A DNA stretch of 64,000 nucleotides from Siphonodentalium dalli (lineage: Eukaryota; Mollusca; Scaphopoda; Gadilida; Siphonodentaliidae), in contig CP136062.1 in assembly GCA_032622095.1 (NCBI GenBank), positions 163,740,875 through 163,804,874 on the forward strand. The letters run 5' to 3'. Both the position numbers and the translations under genes were made by a program. Positions 1 to 12,015 of the stretch are shown piece by piece (the stretch's first letter is position 1; every line of letters begins with the position of its first letter). The notes under the pieces are model-generated. The model did not search any database. It was given only the letters and a program-made list of their open reading frames with translations, and was not told the DNA's origin.

Positions 1-500
1 ATTGACTATTTCGAAAGTCAAGGTCAGGTCAGGGTCATGATTTGACCCGTCCAAAACACCCCCACCCGGAGAAAAGTACCACTAGGTATCAAATTTCGTC
101 GAAATCCGTCCGTTTTACCCCACTTGACCTTTAATTAACAATTTTGAAGGTCAAGGTAAGGTCGGAGTCATGATTTGACCCGTCCAAAACACTCCCCCGA
201 CAAAAGTACCCATAGGTATCAAATTTCGTCGAAATCCATCCGTTTTACCCGATTTGACCTTTGATTGACCACATTGAAGGTCAAGGTCACGCCGATGTCA
301 CGATTTGACCCGTTCAAAATACTCCCCGGACAAAAGTATCCCTAGGTATCAAATTTCGCCGAAATGTGTCCGTTTTACCCAAATTGACCTTGCATTGACA
401 GTTTTAAAGGTCAAGGTCAGGTCGGGCTCACGATTTGACCCGTCCAAAACACTTCCCGGACACAAATACCAATAAGTATCAAATTACGTTGAAATCTATG
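1..500. repeat. Tandem repeat, ~131-bp unit, about 3.8 copies
   Basis: The phrase TTTGACCCGTYCAAAA recurs at about 41, 174, 304 and 434, a spacing of 130-133 bp. Around it the units share GAAGGTCAAGGTCA, GGTATCAAATTTCG and CCGTTTTACCC. Units are roughly 85-90% alike by eye. The array runs off the left edge, so its true length is unknown. No coding potential is seen. Confidence 0.85.
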
Positions 501-950
501 GAAAGCCGAAGAGGACATGTTAGTTGCTAATTGCTAGATATACGACGCACGACTTGTCGCGGTATTTTAAAGGTGTTTCAAACTAGGAGATAGAAGAATT
601 AGAACTGCGTTTCAAATGGTGATGACTTATAGTAATTTATTCAAATTTTATGGCATAAATTGTTATTAAAACCGTATATACTATAACAAAAATGAATGAC
701 TCGAAAATTAAGTGGGCCTTTAAACAAAGTCACAATTGCAGTTAGGCTCATCTCATACTCGTTTAATCAGCGATATTCTGCTGCGCAGTTTGTTATAGTT
801 CCCAGTATTCATTGAGCGTTATAGCCCCACTGTTATAATTCGCCGTTAGCAGGCGTACTCTTGCCTCAGATTATTGAGATATTAGGTCACACGTAATGAC
901 ATTAAATCGCATGGAAACATAGCAATTGTGTGGGCTGCTTGGCGTGAATA
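501..950. other. No recognisable feature
   Basis: AT-rich sequence without a convincing reading frame or repeat, apart from a short ACGTAATGACATTAAA motif near 893 that recurs at about 972 and 1453. Confidence 0.5.
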
Positions 951-1745
951 TTTAATGAGAAATAAAGTCATACGTAATGACATTAAACTCAAGAAAACCC
1001 GCGAAAACAAAACAAAATCACATTTAATGTTTTAAGTTATTTCCTTCATATAAAGAATCTTCGTGATAATGAACCCTCCCAATACTTTAGAATATAGAAT
1101 TAACCTTAAAATAACAAAAACCTTCGGAATACAGAACCTTCGGAATAACGAACCTTCTGATTGGTGAACCGTCGGAATAGCGAACATTCAGAGAAATTTC
1201 GGAATAGTGGACATTCTGGATAGTGAACCTTCGGAATAGAGACATGCCCCCAATATTCATATTATATGCCCAGAGTTCAAAGGTATGGGCCCATAAAATC
1301 CTAAATTTGGCCCTTAAAATATTGAACTCCAAATTGGAGCCCACACAGAACATCACTTAAGTCAACTGTACCTGTGTCATGTCCCAATGCGGGAGGGTCC
1401 ACAATATACCACAACATTCATATTATATGCCAAGAATTCAAAAGTATGGGCCCACGTAATGACATTAAATCTCAAGAAAACCCGCGAAAACAAAACAAAA
1501 TCACATTTAATGTTCTAAGTTAAGTTATTTCCTCCTGTATCTGTATCGGTATGCGCGCAGGATCAGTTCGGATGTGAGCGCACACTCCGTAAAAAGAATC
1601 TTTGTGATAATGAACCCTCTCAAATTAGTCTCAATACTTTAGAATATAGAATTAACCTAAAAATAACAAAAACCTTCGGAATAGAGAACCTTCGGAATAG
1701 CGGACCTTCGTGATAGCGAATCTTCATAATAGAAACATGCCCCCA
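951..1745. repeat. Duplicated ~300-bp block with an ACCTTCGGAAT minisatellite
   Basis: A block that starts ACGTAATGACATTAAA, runs through AAAACCCGCGAAAACAAAAC and CACATTTAATGTT, and ends in a degenerate array of AACCTTCGGAATAG-like units occurs twice, at about 972-1300 and 1453-1745. A third shared piece (CATTCATATTATATGCC, then TATGGGCCCA) is at about 1255 and 1417. The copies are direct and differ by small indels. Short frames across it are low-complexity artefacts. Confidence 0.7.
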
Positions 1746-2006
1746 CAAGTACACCGGTGACGTAAACACATGTGCTAATCTTTGTTGTATTATCGTGACT
1801 CTATCGGTACGATTTATACTCAGTACGAAATAACCATAATAATACAGTCGCCCAGTGGATTATCGATCGACCACAGAATATGAAAATCTGCGTACCAAGC
1901 AACACCACGGTGTGGTGTAATAACGTGTCGAATGTATCATGTGAAGGTCATTCTTCAGTTACCTTCACCTTTAGCAATTCCACGGTGTGCTCGCTCCCCG
2001 ACTTAT
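1746..2006. other. Unannotated spacer
   Basis: No repeat or coding signal recognised. The small open frame beginning near 1880 only runs into the repeat arm that follows. Confidence 0.4.
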
Positions 2007-2715
2007 TAGTGTGGTCGTGGTACGCAAAAAAAGGGGTTGACCCAGAAGAAATTGGTAAAGAAGCGACCTCGGTGTCATTCAACGCGGGAGAATCTCTGCT
2101 ACAACATATCCAGAATCCGCTAAAATCCGCTTTGGGCAAAATCCAGGATCAAAGATGGCGTCCAACATGGCCGCCCTTAGTCAAAAGAGATTCTGACTGA
2201 GATTAATTCGACATAATGAGAACAAATGTTGCCATATTTATACAAATGTAAACATTTTTGCAAAGGTAAAGTATCATGCCACATATCTATAGAAAAAATG
2301 AAACCCCTCGCCCCAGATGGCTGCCAAAATGGCGGCCTAAACTCGAAAAATTGAGGTTTTTGCCTAATATCTTAAAGATCAATTCCTGTTGTTTGATAAT
2401 GGTTTAGACTGGCGACATTGATTAGTCATATTCATGTTAATTCAGCATTGGGGCAATGAAAGATACCATAAATGGGGTCCCAGACTCATCTACACCCTCA
2501 AAAATTTGATTTTACAGAACGCGGTATAAAATTCCAAAAAAATCGCCATTGGGATTCCAGTCATATATCAACAAGAAATGGACAGAACTGTACAATGTAA
2601 GTTGGGCATACCATTATCTATAAATATTCCAATTCAATGAAACCCAAATTGGCGCTTTGTCTTAAAATGGTTGCCAAAATGGCGGTCAAAATATGGAAAA
2701 TGGCAGATATTTAGA
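2007..2715 (+). repeat. Left arm of the foldback element
   Basis: Pairs with 5640-6330 in reverse complement. The pairing breaks after AAAATATGGAAAATGGC near 2705. Small open frames in it are not supported as genes. Confidence 0.7.
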
Positions 2716-2885
2716 ATGGTCGTCAGAGGGTTAGACCCAGAAGGAATTGGTAAAGAAGCGATTTTGTTGTCATTCGATGCCGGAGAATCTCGTGTATAAC
2801 ATATCCAAAATCCGCTAAAATCCGCTTTGGGGAAAATACAGAATTCAAGATGGCGTCCAACATGGTCGGCAATAATAATGAAGAG
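2716..2885 (+). repeat. Direct partial copy of the arm's outer end
   Basis: TGGTCGTCAGAGGGTTAGAC followed by GAATTGGTAAAGAAGCGA and CAAGATGGCGTCCAACATGG repeats the start of the left arm in direct orientation. The outer ~160 bp of the arm is therefore present three times in the element: twice direct and once inverted. Confidence 0.65.
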
Positions 2886-5639
2886 GCAAATATGTAGTTA
2901 TTCACGAAAACCCACTCGACAAAACGCCAATTCGGCACCAATGCACATCATTGATTGAAATCAATGTTTTTTTTGTGGGTATGAATAGCCAATCACGATT
3001 CAAAATGCTAAGATGGCTACCAAAATGGCCGCCGAAAATTGTCGAAATTTAAGTTCTGCTCAGATGAAAGCCGAAACAACACTTCGGTTGTGAGCTAACG
3101 ATGACAGACCTATTAAACATGTTGCCAATAATCTACTGCCACAATAAGTTCAGCCCGTAATGTTCTAACTAAGCAGTATCTACTACAGGATCCAACACGA
3201 TGTCCACTTATTACGAGGGACTATCTGGAAATTAATTTAAAAGAAATTAAATTGCTACGAATCTGGATTATTTGAAAACACAGTGTCAATATTTCTACTT
3301 ATAACGACTATTCGGAACATCAAATATATGGGCATCGGTGGTCTAGTCCGGAAGCATCAGGCTATACTGGGTTTTCCAGTGATGGCGAAAGTGAAAAGGA
3401 CAGGAGGGAAAAGCGAATAATCTGGGGTTTACTTAATTGGTGGGCAAGTTGGTTATCGGAACTGGGTAGTTTCAAAGTAAAATTATTTTAAGAGGAAAAA
3501 TGAAAATTCGCACGTATACATACATTGTATACCCTTCACACTCCATGTGACAATTCCATGTCATGCGATTGTGGGTATTTACATGTGGATAGAAACATTC
3601 TAGTAAATATATAGACGCACCGATATCTTCTACACATTTAGTGAATTTCATCAATGATATGTAGACACAATGTGCGCCACGGCTGGATCTGACCCGTAGG
3701 CGTAAAGGTATCAACCATTTAGCTTGATGAACTGGTATTTCAAGGTTGTCATTGGATAGAAATGCCACATGAACATGGTGATTAACAACATGTTTGTCTA
3801 AGAAATGTGAACAATGAACATGTTATTTTCCGGATGCTAGACAATCAAACTGCCACATAAGGCGTCCACCCATGCTCATCAGAGCACGAAATATGTGCAA
3901 ATTAATGACACGAAAACTATTTCATGCGGACGACGTACTCTAGACCTACATCCAACGTAATTTCCTATTAACTTTTATTGTTTGTACGGACGGTTTCGAG
4001 GTTTGAAAATCCCGCTTGTCCAAGAAAACCTCCACATACTTACGGAGTCGATGTGGAAACAATGTATGGGGATAGTTTCTTCATACATATATGTATTTGG
4101 CACACGTATTTTCTAGAACATAAGATATCACCATTTACCGGAGAGTTGATATCTGGGAAGAGATCAGAGTAAAACTACTTTTCTTACATGTCGAAACGGG
4201 GAATCCATGGGCTACATTTAGTTCCAGCTTGAAACTTGAAAATGGTGGCCGAGCCCGAATAGTTAATATTTCGTCGCATCAGTGCTATAATGTAACCCAC
4301 ATTTTCAACTTTCCGAGAAAATGAAGGTTGAAGTTTTTAGACAACATTTCTCCTAATGTTGACAAAGCATGACGTATTGTTGTATTTATCCCAATGAAAA
4401 CTGACATTAGCTGTTCATTGAACCACATATTGTTTTCTGTTTACTTCCTCGTTTTCTTTTAAAGAGCAATAGCTTGTTTGGAGATATGACATTTTGCGTA
4501 TGCCAGCGACGATTCGTTTCCGTGCTATAATGAAGTTGTGCTAATAAATGCAGATTAAGCTAAATATGGTGGCAATCGCATGTGTCTATGAACTAAAAGG
4601 TGCCTATTCTACACTATGAAACTTCACCCATGTGCATCATCATACAGAAATGTGTGGAACAATCACAAAATTTAAATCACCAAATGATCACGTGACTAAC
4701 ATGGAGATATATGCTACCATATAGCACACATTTTAGAATTCACAAACACAAAACAGAAGTCATGTGGACAACCTGAAGCGTCCGATTGGCTGCTGTTGGA
4801 CATGCGACTTCATAGCACGAATAATTGTAAAGATCGCTGGAGATACATTTGCTTCACTGGTTTGTGCGAATATTTGTCATTCAATGCAAAGACAGTTTGG
4901 CCCATCGGATTGGATTTTTCTCACGATTCGAATGGTATCAAATACTCATTTCCCGCCATAATGGAGTTACGACATTATAGCACTGATGCGTCGAGATTTT
5001 GTCAACCAGCGGGAAGCCACCAAAAGATTGAAAATAAATAGTTTTGATGTATATGGGCCACATACATGTATATTAGCCAACTATCAACTGCATCCACCAC
5101 TCACAACTTCCATTATATGATAAGCTGGGCAGAGTCTACCATTTTCGTTTTGGAAGCCATTTTAGATACAATTTATTGTTTCTTTTGGTATATTTGAGAT
5201 GGAATGTTCACAAATAAATGAAACGCTCAATTATTTTGTAGACAAGATCTGCTCATCCCTAAATATCAAATGTGACCAGAACCCCAAAGTCGATTTTGAT
5301 TAAATTTCATACCGCATTCGTTATAACTTATTAGTGAAGGACGGAGTAAACTATGATCTAATCGATTAGACATGTCATTGCTGGAATGATCAGTTGACAC
5401 GATCATTGAAAGAATATACACATTGTTTCCCAGTTCAGAGAGCAACAGTGATAAACAGAAGTGATAGAAAATAGTATTTTTCATATCGGGTGGCCATTTT
5501 GGCAGCCATTTTTGGTACTGATTTTTAAGTTTTTACATAGAGCTAGCACAAATGGCATCATAAAGAGGTATACATTCGTATTTATTTAGTCAATTTTATT
5601 CACCAACCACTACTTATAATGGAATGAATGACACTGTGA
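2886..5639. other. Loop of the foldback element, no gene recognised
   Basis: 2.75 kb of AT-rich sequence. Several short open frames (under 100 codons) exist on both strands, but none has a recognisable motif or conserved composition. I see no DDE transposase, RT or zinc finger. Confidence 0.5.
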
Positions 5640-6330
5640 TCAATATCCGCCATTTTCCGTATTTTGACCGCCATTTTGGCAGCCATTTTGAGACAAAGCG
5701 CCAATTATGGTTTCATTGAATTGGAGTATTCATAGATATTGATATGCCCAACTTACATTGTACAGTTCTGTCCATTTCTTGTTGATATATGACTGTAATA
5801 TCAATGGCGATTTTTGTGGAATTTTATACCGCGTTCTGTAAAATCGAATATTTGAGGGTGTAGATGAGTCTGGGACCCCATTTATGGTATCTTTCATTGA
5901 TCCAATGCTGAATTAACATGAATAAGACTAATAAAAATATCCAGTCTGAACCATTATCAAACAACAGGAATTGATCTTTAAGATATTAGGCAAAAACTTC
6001 AAATGATCGAGTTTAGGCAGCCATTTTGGCGGCCATCTGGGACAAGGGGTTCCATTTTTGCCATAAACAGGTGGCACAATATTTTACCTTTGCAAAAATG
6101 TATACATTTGTATACATATGACAATATTTATTCTCACTATAATCGAATTAATCTCAGTCAGAGTATCGTTTGACTAACGGCAGCCATTTTGGACGCCATC
6201 TTGGATCCTGAATTTTGCCCAAAGCGGATTTTAGCGGATTTTGGATATGTTATACACGAGATTCTCCCGCGTCGAATGACACCAAAACCGCTTCTTTACC
6301 AATTTCTTCTGTGTCTAACACTCTGACGAC
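5640..6330 (-). repeat. Right arm of the foldback element
   Basis: Reverse complement of 2007-2715. Inner boundary near GCCATTTTCCGTATTTTGAC at 5651, outer landmark CGCTTCTTTACCAATTTCTT near 6290. Confidence 0.7.
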
Positions 6331-7130
6331 CACACCATAGAACACATTTAGCTCCCTGATTCCTATATAGAAAAAATGTTGGCCAGTCTCATTCAAATCA
6401 CACCGGTATCGGAGAAGTCGCCCGAGCGAAGACGGCCCCATACCATACGAAGACGGCCTCAGAGAAGTCCCGTTTATTAGATGTGAGTTTAACGAAGCCT
6501 TAAATCGGCTTCATTTGATCTAGATAATGTTGTTGTGAAATCCACAACTTAATTTGAGAATGTTTATGTAGGCTAATTGTGAAGTTCGCAATGCTATCTT
6601 AGTTATAACAACACAATGAACTTCACTTATGGGCAGTCACGGTCACACTAAGTCTCATTTTAATCTTCTTCGTGCTACGTGTATACACAATATATTGCAC
6701 CATGCATGCATCAAAAGGGTTTTTAAAAGCGTTCTGAATATGTGCGTTACTAGTAAGGATTTGTTTAAGTTTTGAGGCTGGGGTCACAATCAGTTAATGA
6801 GTGAAATACTACCCACTCTGCCAAGCTGTTCCAATCTTTAACAGTTCTGGGTATGAAGCTGAATTTGTAGGTGTCTGATCTGGCCTCCATAAGCATTTGC
6901 AGCTAAAGTGTATATAGGCCTACTGGTGACGACGAAGCCGCAATGAATTGGGCCACAACAAACAATTTGAGGTCAAAAGATTAGTTTTAATTTACCAGAG
7001 TGACCACGGTGGTGTCTTAGATTGACAGCGCTTACTACTTATGACATTTGAACAGGTCTGAAATTACGAAGACCCGAACTATTGCCAACGCGCTATTCAG
7101 CTACTAAAGGAATTCAAGATTATTGCATGC
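6331..7130. other. No recognisable feature
   Basis: About 800 bp without a supported gene or repeat. Confidence 0.45.
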
Positions 7131-7419
7131 ACAGCCAGGGGGGGGGGGGGGGTAGTAAAAAAATTGCAGGAAGGTATGCCGCTTTTTTGCATCTGGCATT
7201 TTTGGGGACCCACCACCCCCAATTAGACCCAATTTTTTTTACACCCACCCCACAAATTTAACTAAAATTGTCTAAAATCGCATAAAACTCTACTGATATC
7301 ACTCATGTGACTGGGATTGATCTCAATTAGTTCAAATAACAGTTTAACCTGTTTCAGAAGCTGTTATAATTAAAAACAAAATGTTTTATAAATTGCTGAT
7401 AATCTGTAAACCTAGGTCA

Positions 7420-8145
7420 TTGTGCAGAATACACAAAATTTTATAATTTCTAACTATTTCCTGATTAGTATGTCAACCAGCCCATTATCTAACATATTCC
7501 ATACCACTTATGTTAGTCTACTGGAGCAACTTACTTCTATTATACTAAACTAGCTGAAACAGGCTCCCTTTGGGAGCCTATATTCACCATCGGAGATACC
7601 TGTGGCCCCCTTTGTGGAACTTCGCAAACATTTTGATCTGAGACAGAGCCTTCATTTAGCGGCGGCCCCTTTGTGCGCTTCAAGCACATTTGGTCATTGA
7701 AACATTTTGATATATATATATAGTTTTAATATATATATTTTTTTAAGATTGAATTCCTTGCTCAATTTAACAAAACCAATTTTTTTTTTTTTTTTTTAAT
7801 TAAATTTTTTTGAAAAACTAAAACCATTAGAACATCCGCCAGGGTACTCCGAGTCACCATACCAAATTTGGTTGAACTCGGTCCAGGGGTCTGAAAGAAA
7901 AATCCGGACAGATCTTACTCGTTTATATATATAGCAGTCACAGCACTATACCAGACTTGGTGATCATCTGATGACATGCAAATAATTCACTGATTGGCTT
8001 GATGCACTGATGACTGATATTTTCTACCCATTGATAGTCACATTAATGTTTGAGACAGTTGCTCCAGTTTGCACGCTCTTTTTACATGCACACAATGATC
8101 TAGGCATTAGTTACATCAGGACAAGTTTACTTATATTACTTATAT
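7420..8145 (+). repeat. Internal direct repeat, copy 1
   Basis: Segments TATGTCAACCAGCCCATT, CTACTGGAGCAAC, CACTGATTGGCTTGATGCAC and CATTAATGTTTGAGACAGTT recur in the same order in copy 2, with indels between them. Confidence 0.7.
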
Positions 8146-8464
8146 TTACCCCCCCCCCCCAATCACTCTTTCACATAAAGATTAATAAATTTTTAATAAA
8201 TGATATATATATAAATACTTCTAGTTCATAAAAATTAATTAAATTATTGTGTATTTTACCTGTGTCTGTTAGATTTTACGTTTTAGTCATTAATTGTAAA
8301 CCGACCAGAAAACGATGATTTAATTTGGCCAAAGTTTTTTTTAATTTGGCCAAAAAACATTTGGCTAAAGTTTTTTTCATTTGGCTAATAAAATTTTCAT
8401 TTGGCTAAACTTTTGGCTAAAGTTTTTTTCGATCCAGCGTGAACACTGCTTATATATGCAAACT

Positions 8465-8845
8465 TAGTTCAATGTACAGGATACACACAATTCCATTATT
8501 TCTAACCATTTCCCGATTAGTCTGTCAACCAGCCCATTTAATATCTAGCATTATGCCTGAACACTTTTGTTAGTCTACTGGAGCAACCTCTGTTATAATA
8601 AATAACAAACAGTCACTATGCCAGACTTGGATATGTTAGGTGTTGTGAGAGTAGCAGATCATATGAGTTGATAGACATGCAAATATTTCACTGATTGGCT
8701 TGATGCACTGATGAACAGTGTGATGACAGTTATATTCTAGCCATTGATAGTCACATTAATGTTTGAGACAGTTGCTCGCTCTTTTTCCATACACACAATG
8801 ATATTGGCTTTAGTTACATCAAGACAAGTTTATTTATTTCAGTTT
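8465..8845 (+). repeat. Internal direct repeat, copy 2
   Basis: Same landmarks as copy 1 (CTGTCAACCAGCCCATTT, TTAGTCTACTGGAGCAACC, CACTGATTGGCTTGATGCAC). Shorter because copy 1 carries extra AT-rich sequence and a poly-C tract near 8151. Confidence 0.7.
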
Positions 8846-9328
8846 TCATTTCTCGAATCTACTTTCCGAGGGGTGTCGGGAAGGAATTTGTTTCACCCCA
8901 CCAACATGCCATATAGCTCAATGTCATCTCTACTAAGGCTCATATGAGGTCCCAGTAACATAAATATGGTGTTTTTGCAGTTATAAATTCTTATAATATG
9001 TTTTAAACTGTTACAAATGTCATATAAGGGCACACAATGTCTTTTGTAAAAACTTTGCATGAGGGTGTAAAAAATGCGTGTTTTCGCTCCTCGGGCCACC
9101 CACCACCCCGGCATACCTTCCTGCAATTTTTTTACTACCCCCACACCTGGCACAGACAGCTATTCCCCGGTCACTAAAATCAGTCATGAACAAGGCGGTT
9201 TCTGTAACTGCGAGTCTTTGTACACACTTAAAAACAAATGAGTAGAAATTCTACACAAAATATTTAAATTCTGATCTTAAACAAAATTGTGTAGAAATGA
9301 CACATGATATATGTGTCTTTGGAATTTT

Positions 9329-9619
9329 CTCAACATTTATTATGTGAGTATATTATAGTTAGTAGATGAGATATGTTCTATTTGATACACACATATCGTA
9401 AAAAGCTGCCATATTAAAACTTTGGCAGCAACTTTAAAACTTTGTGCTACACAATTACATGCTGTTCAGTTTTGACACAAACACAGTGTAGCACAATGTT
9501 TTAAAGCTGCTGCCAGATTTGTAATATGGTAGCTTTTTACGATATGTGTGTATCAAATAGAACATATCTCATCTACTAACTATAATATACTCACATATTC
9601 ACTCATATTCAATGTTGAC
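9329..9619. mobile_element. Near-perfect palindrome, ~290 bp
   Basis: 9329-9456 is the reverse complement of 9488-9619. A core of about 90 bp around GATGAGATATGTTCTATTTG and ATACACACATATCGTAAAAA appears unmismatched. The loop is about 30 bp. Such a structure fits a hairpin-type MITE or foldback element. No target duplication could be assigned. Confidence 0.7.
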
Positions 9620-10014
9620 AAAATTCCACTATGCTATTTCAATATTATAGGGCTCTGACATATAAGCTACAACTTCAACACAGTCCCGTTGTAAATATAT
9701 CATGTTTTTAAAATTTAATGATTAACAAATAAAATCATTTGATTTTGAGTTTATCAAGTTATACTAGTAAATGTTATTAGTAATACGGTACTAAAAGTAT
9801 TGTATTTGTAATCACATACATCAATTAGAAAAAAAGTATTTGCAGAAAAGCTGATTTTTTAACAAGCTTCGCAAAAAGATTACTAGTTCTTGCTTTGATT
9901 CAGTGCTATTTTGATACTCAGAGTATTCTAACAGATATAAAAATCTGAAAGTTCTATCTATAAGTAGTATTAACAAAGTACGTGATTGTGTAGTTTCATG
10001 ATACAATTAGGAGA
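9620..10014. other. No recognisable feature
   Basis: AT-rich sequence. Only a low-complexity minus-strand frame (9821-10006) without motifs. Confidence 0.45.
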
Positions 10015-10958
10015 GTTTGCTTTGTATATAACTTATATTTAATGACAAGGGTGAGGGTAGCCTTTGACTGTGGTGTCGTAGTACGTGATCGCACAGTGTC
10101 ATCCAGGTCGAGGGAATAACATCACCTTACTGTCCATGGTACACTGCGATAAGTTGGTGCTAGCCTTATTACAACCAGATAGCCACCGAACCTACAGAGT
10201 ACTCGAAGACACCATGCATCTCTCCTATTTTATTCGATATATCTCTCCAGTGTTTTTTAACTTCTAGTGGAATACTTGCTGTTTAGCTCACTGTCACATA
10301 TCGTCACTTCAATTTCAACTGACCGTATGCATTTTATTTGTTAAATCAAACATATTATATTTTTAATCAGTATCAGTATCATTTATTTCGAAACAAGTCA
10401 TCCGACTTTTTGTTCCGATTTGAAACATGGATATAAATTATAACGTAATCATAAAATCAATATGTTAAAATCACTCATCGTACTCATATTTCTGGCTATA
10501 GAAATATGAGTCAAACAGTTCTTTGAACTGCGTCAGGTTGACGGATGAAACAATCATCTCTGGTAAATTGTTCCATGGTATAACAAGTCTCTGGGTGAAA
10601 TAATATTTGCCTATGTCTTTAGTTTTACGAGGCAATTGTAATTTCAGCCAGTGACCCCCTTGTGGTTGTAGATAATGATCTTTGAAAATACAATTCCGGA
10701 TTTACGTTGTAAGACTGTTTTAAAATTTTGAAGGTCTCTATCATATCTCCACGGAATCTGCGAAACTTCACTGACATCAATAAGTTGTAATATCTGGTTG
10801 TAATAAGGCTAGCGCCAACTTATCGCAGTGTACCATGGACAGTAAGGTGATGTTATTCCCTCGACCTGGATGACACTGTGTGATCACGTACTACGACACC
10901 ACAGGCAAAGGCTACCCTCACCCTTGTCTTTAAAATAAAAGTTATATACAAAGCAAAC
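10015..10958. repeat. 165-bp inverted repeats flanking a LINE tail
   Basis: 10015-10179 is mirrored by 10793-10958. Landmarks are GTTTGCTTTGTATATAACTT, GACAAGGGTGAGGGTAGCC and TTACTGTCCATGGTACACTG. The 610-bp loop holds the LINE 3' fragment. Either a foldback element captured a LINE copy or the LINE inserted next to an inverted duplication. The right arm abuts the LINE's 5' truncation point. Confidence 0.7.
10360..10792 (-). pseudogene. 5'-truncated LINE, C-terminal ORF2 remnant
   Basis: Read on the minus strand, the sequence encodes FRRFRGDMIETFKILK, then after a frameshift at the G run near 10660 it continues with KYYFTQRLVIPWNNLPE and SVNLTQFKELFDSYF before a stop. This is the characteristic end of CR1/L2-type LINE polymerases (an RGDMIE..FKIL block, then an R..PWN.LPE..V block, then a final F...LD-like helix). 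It is followed by about 100 bp of 3' UTR ending in AAATAAATGATACTGATACTG, a short tandem tail typical of that group. It lacks the RT and endonuclease entirely, so it is a dead-on-arrival insertion. Family assignment rests on remembered family patterns and on the tail. Confidence 0.7.
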
Positions 10959-11212
10959 ATCAATCCAGTGGTGTTGGGTGGTAGGAAACGTATGGGTGTG
11001 TTCCGGTCTCTCACGTGGCTTGAATCCATTTGGGACCATAATGGAAATAAATGGTTATGGACTGTTTTCTTATGCTATCCCCGATGGGTTTTCGTCACCT
11101 GTTAGTGCCGGGCAACTCCTTTACAGTCTCATACCCTGTATAAACGACATACTCATGCTGGGCACTGGTCGACTGCGGAAGTGGTAATGTACCATATGGT
11201 ACATCACATCTG
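10959..11212. other. Unannotated spacer
   Basis: A 69-codon open frame (10978-11187) has no recognisable motif. Its 3' part abuts the next LINE fragment and may be part of the same insertion, but I cannot show it. Confidence 0.35.
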
Positions 11213-11833
11213 TCCGTTGAAAAATATCTTTCAGTGCTAAATTATAGAAATATTAGATTATTGTCAAAATTTAGGAGCACTAATAATTATCTTCCCATAG
11301 AAACTGGGTCTTGGTCTAAGTCTAAGAAACCTATTGAAGAGCGAGTCTGCACATACTGCACTCGCTGTTCAATAGGGGACGAATACCATTTGATCATGGA
11401 ATGCACCAGAGTTAGCTCTTTGAGAAACAGATTCCCACCACGCCACCGTACTGGGCAAATCAACGTGTATAACTTCTGTTCAATTCTAAACACAACCGAT
11501 ATTGTGCATATGAACAAGTTGTGTGGGTTTTTAAGATACACCCAACATGTTGCATAGTTCACTCCTTGTTGAGGGTATACCTCACAGGAATGGACTCTGC
11601 AACCATTGGCATACTATATTATTCGGATCACCGCAGCACCACCTTACATTACCATCTCTCGACATACATATGTGACGACGGCAAATATTCACGATGACTT
11701 TATTAAATTTCCATGTTATATCTACCAATTTATTTGTTTACACCATAGTGCTATTTATTATATATTGATTTGTTCGTATATTACATGTGTAATTAGAACA
11801 ATAATAAAGAATCTTGAATCTTGAAAAAAAAAA
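11213..11833 (+). pseudogene. 5'-truncated LINE, zinc-knuckle end of ORF2
   Basis: The open frame through 11557 contains LLSKFRSTNNYLPIETG followed by a Cys/His cluster, VCTYCTRCSIGDEYHLIMEC, the arrangement found at the extreme C terminus of many LINE ORF2 proteins (C..C....H....C). Upstream the frame starts abruptly with KYLSVLNYRNIR, so the RT is missing. After the stop there is about 260 bp of 3' UTR ending in AATAATAAAGAATCTTGAATC TTG and an A run, i.e. a short tandem ATCTTGA tail plus poly(A). The tail and knuckle together make a LINE origin firm. The clade is not resolved. Confidence 0.75.
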
Positions 11834-12015
11834 TCGGTTGGTGACCTATGTCCAGTAATAAATCAAATAATTTGATATTCTACATCTTTACAATTTCTGT
11901 TAATCTGTTACTTGTCACATGTATATCACATGTATTCCTGTTTATTTTTCTCTATACATGTAGGTTATCCTACACCAATATGTGCCTTAAAGACCATTAA
12001 AACGTATCTTATCTT
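11834..12015 (+). mobile_element. Possible second LINE/SINE 3' tail
   Basis: Immediately after the previous LINE's A-tail, about 170 bp ends in CCATTAAAACGTATCTTATC TTATTT, a short tandem (TATCTT) terminus like those of CR1-type insertions. No coding sequence is left, so this is only a suggestion from the tail. Confidence 0.35.

Larger units (their letters stand above)
2007..6330. mobile_element. Large foldback/inverted-repeat element, ~4.3 kb
   Basis: About 700 bp at 2007-2715 recur in reverse complement at 5640-6330. Matching landmarks include GAAATTGGTAAAGAAGCG, AAAATCCGCTAAAATCCGCT, GATCAATTCCTGTTGTTTGA, CATAAATGGGGTCCCAGACT and AACTGTACAATGTAAGTTGG. Order and spacing are preserved, so this is one long inverted repeat. 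The first ~160 bp of the arm are also repeated directly at about 2716-2885. The loop (2886-5639) shows no transposase. The arms contain AAAATGGCNGCCAAAATGGC phrases, which I associate with invertebrate intergenic repeats. Best read as a non-autonomous foldback transposon. Exact ends and a target duplication could not be fixed. Confidence 0.7.
7134..9151. mobile_element. ~2.0 kb non-autonomous TIR element
   Basis: The left end GCCAGG plus a long G run, then GGTAGTAAAAAAATTGCAGG and AAGGTATGCC, is mirrored at 9109-9151 by GGCATACCTTCCTGCAATTT, TTTTACTACCCCCACACC and TGGC. ACA flanks both ends (7131-7133 and 9152-9154) and may be a 3-bp target duplication, although such a short match could be chance. 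No transposase frame is present inside. The interior is dominated by a direct duplication. Confidence 0.65.

Noticed and set aside
1880-2200. 106-codon frame containing GKEATSVSFNAGESLL
   Set aside because: Most of it lies in the foldback arm, which recurs twice nearby without a conserved frame, so it is repeat sequence.
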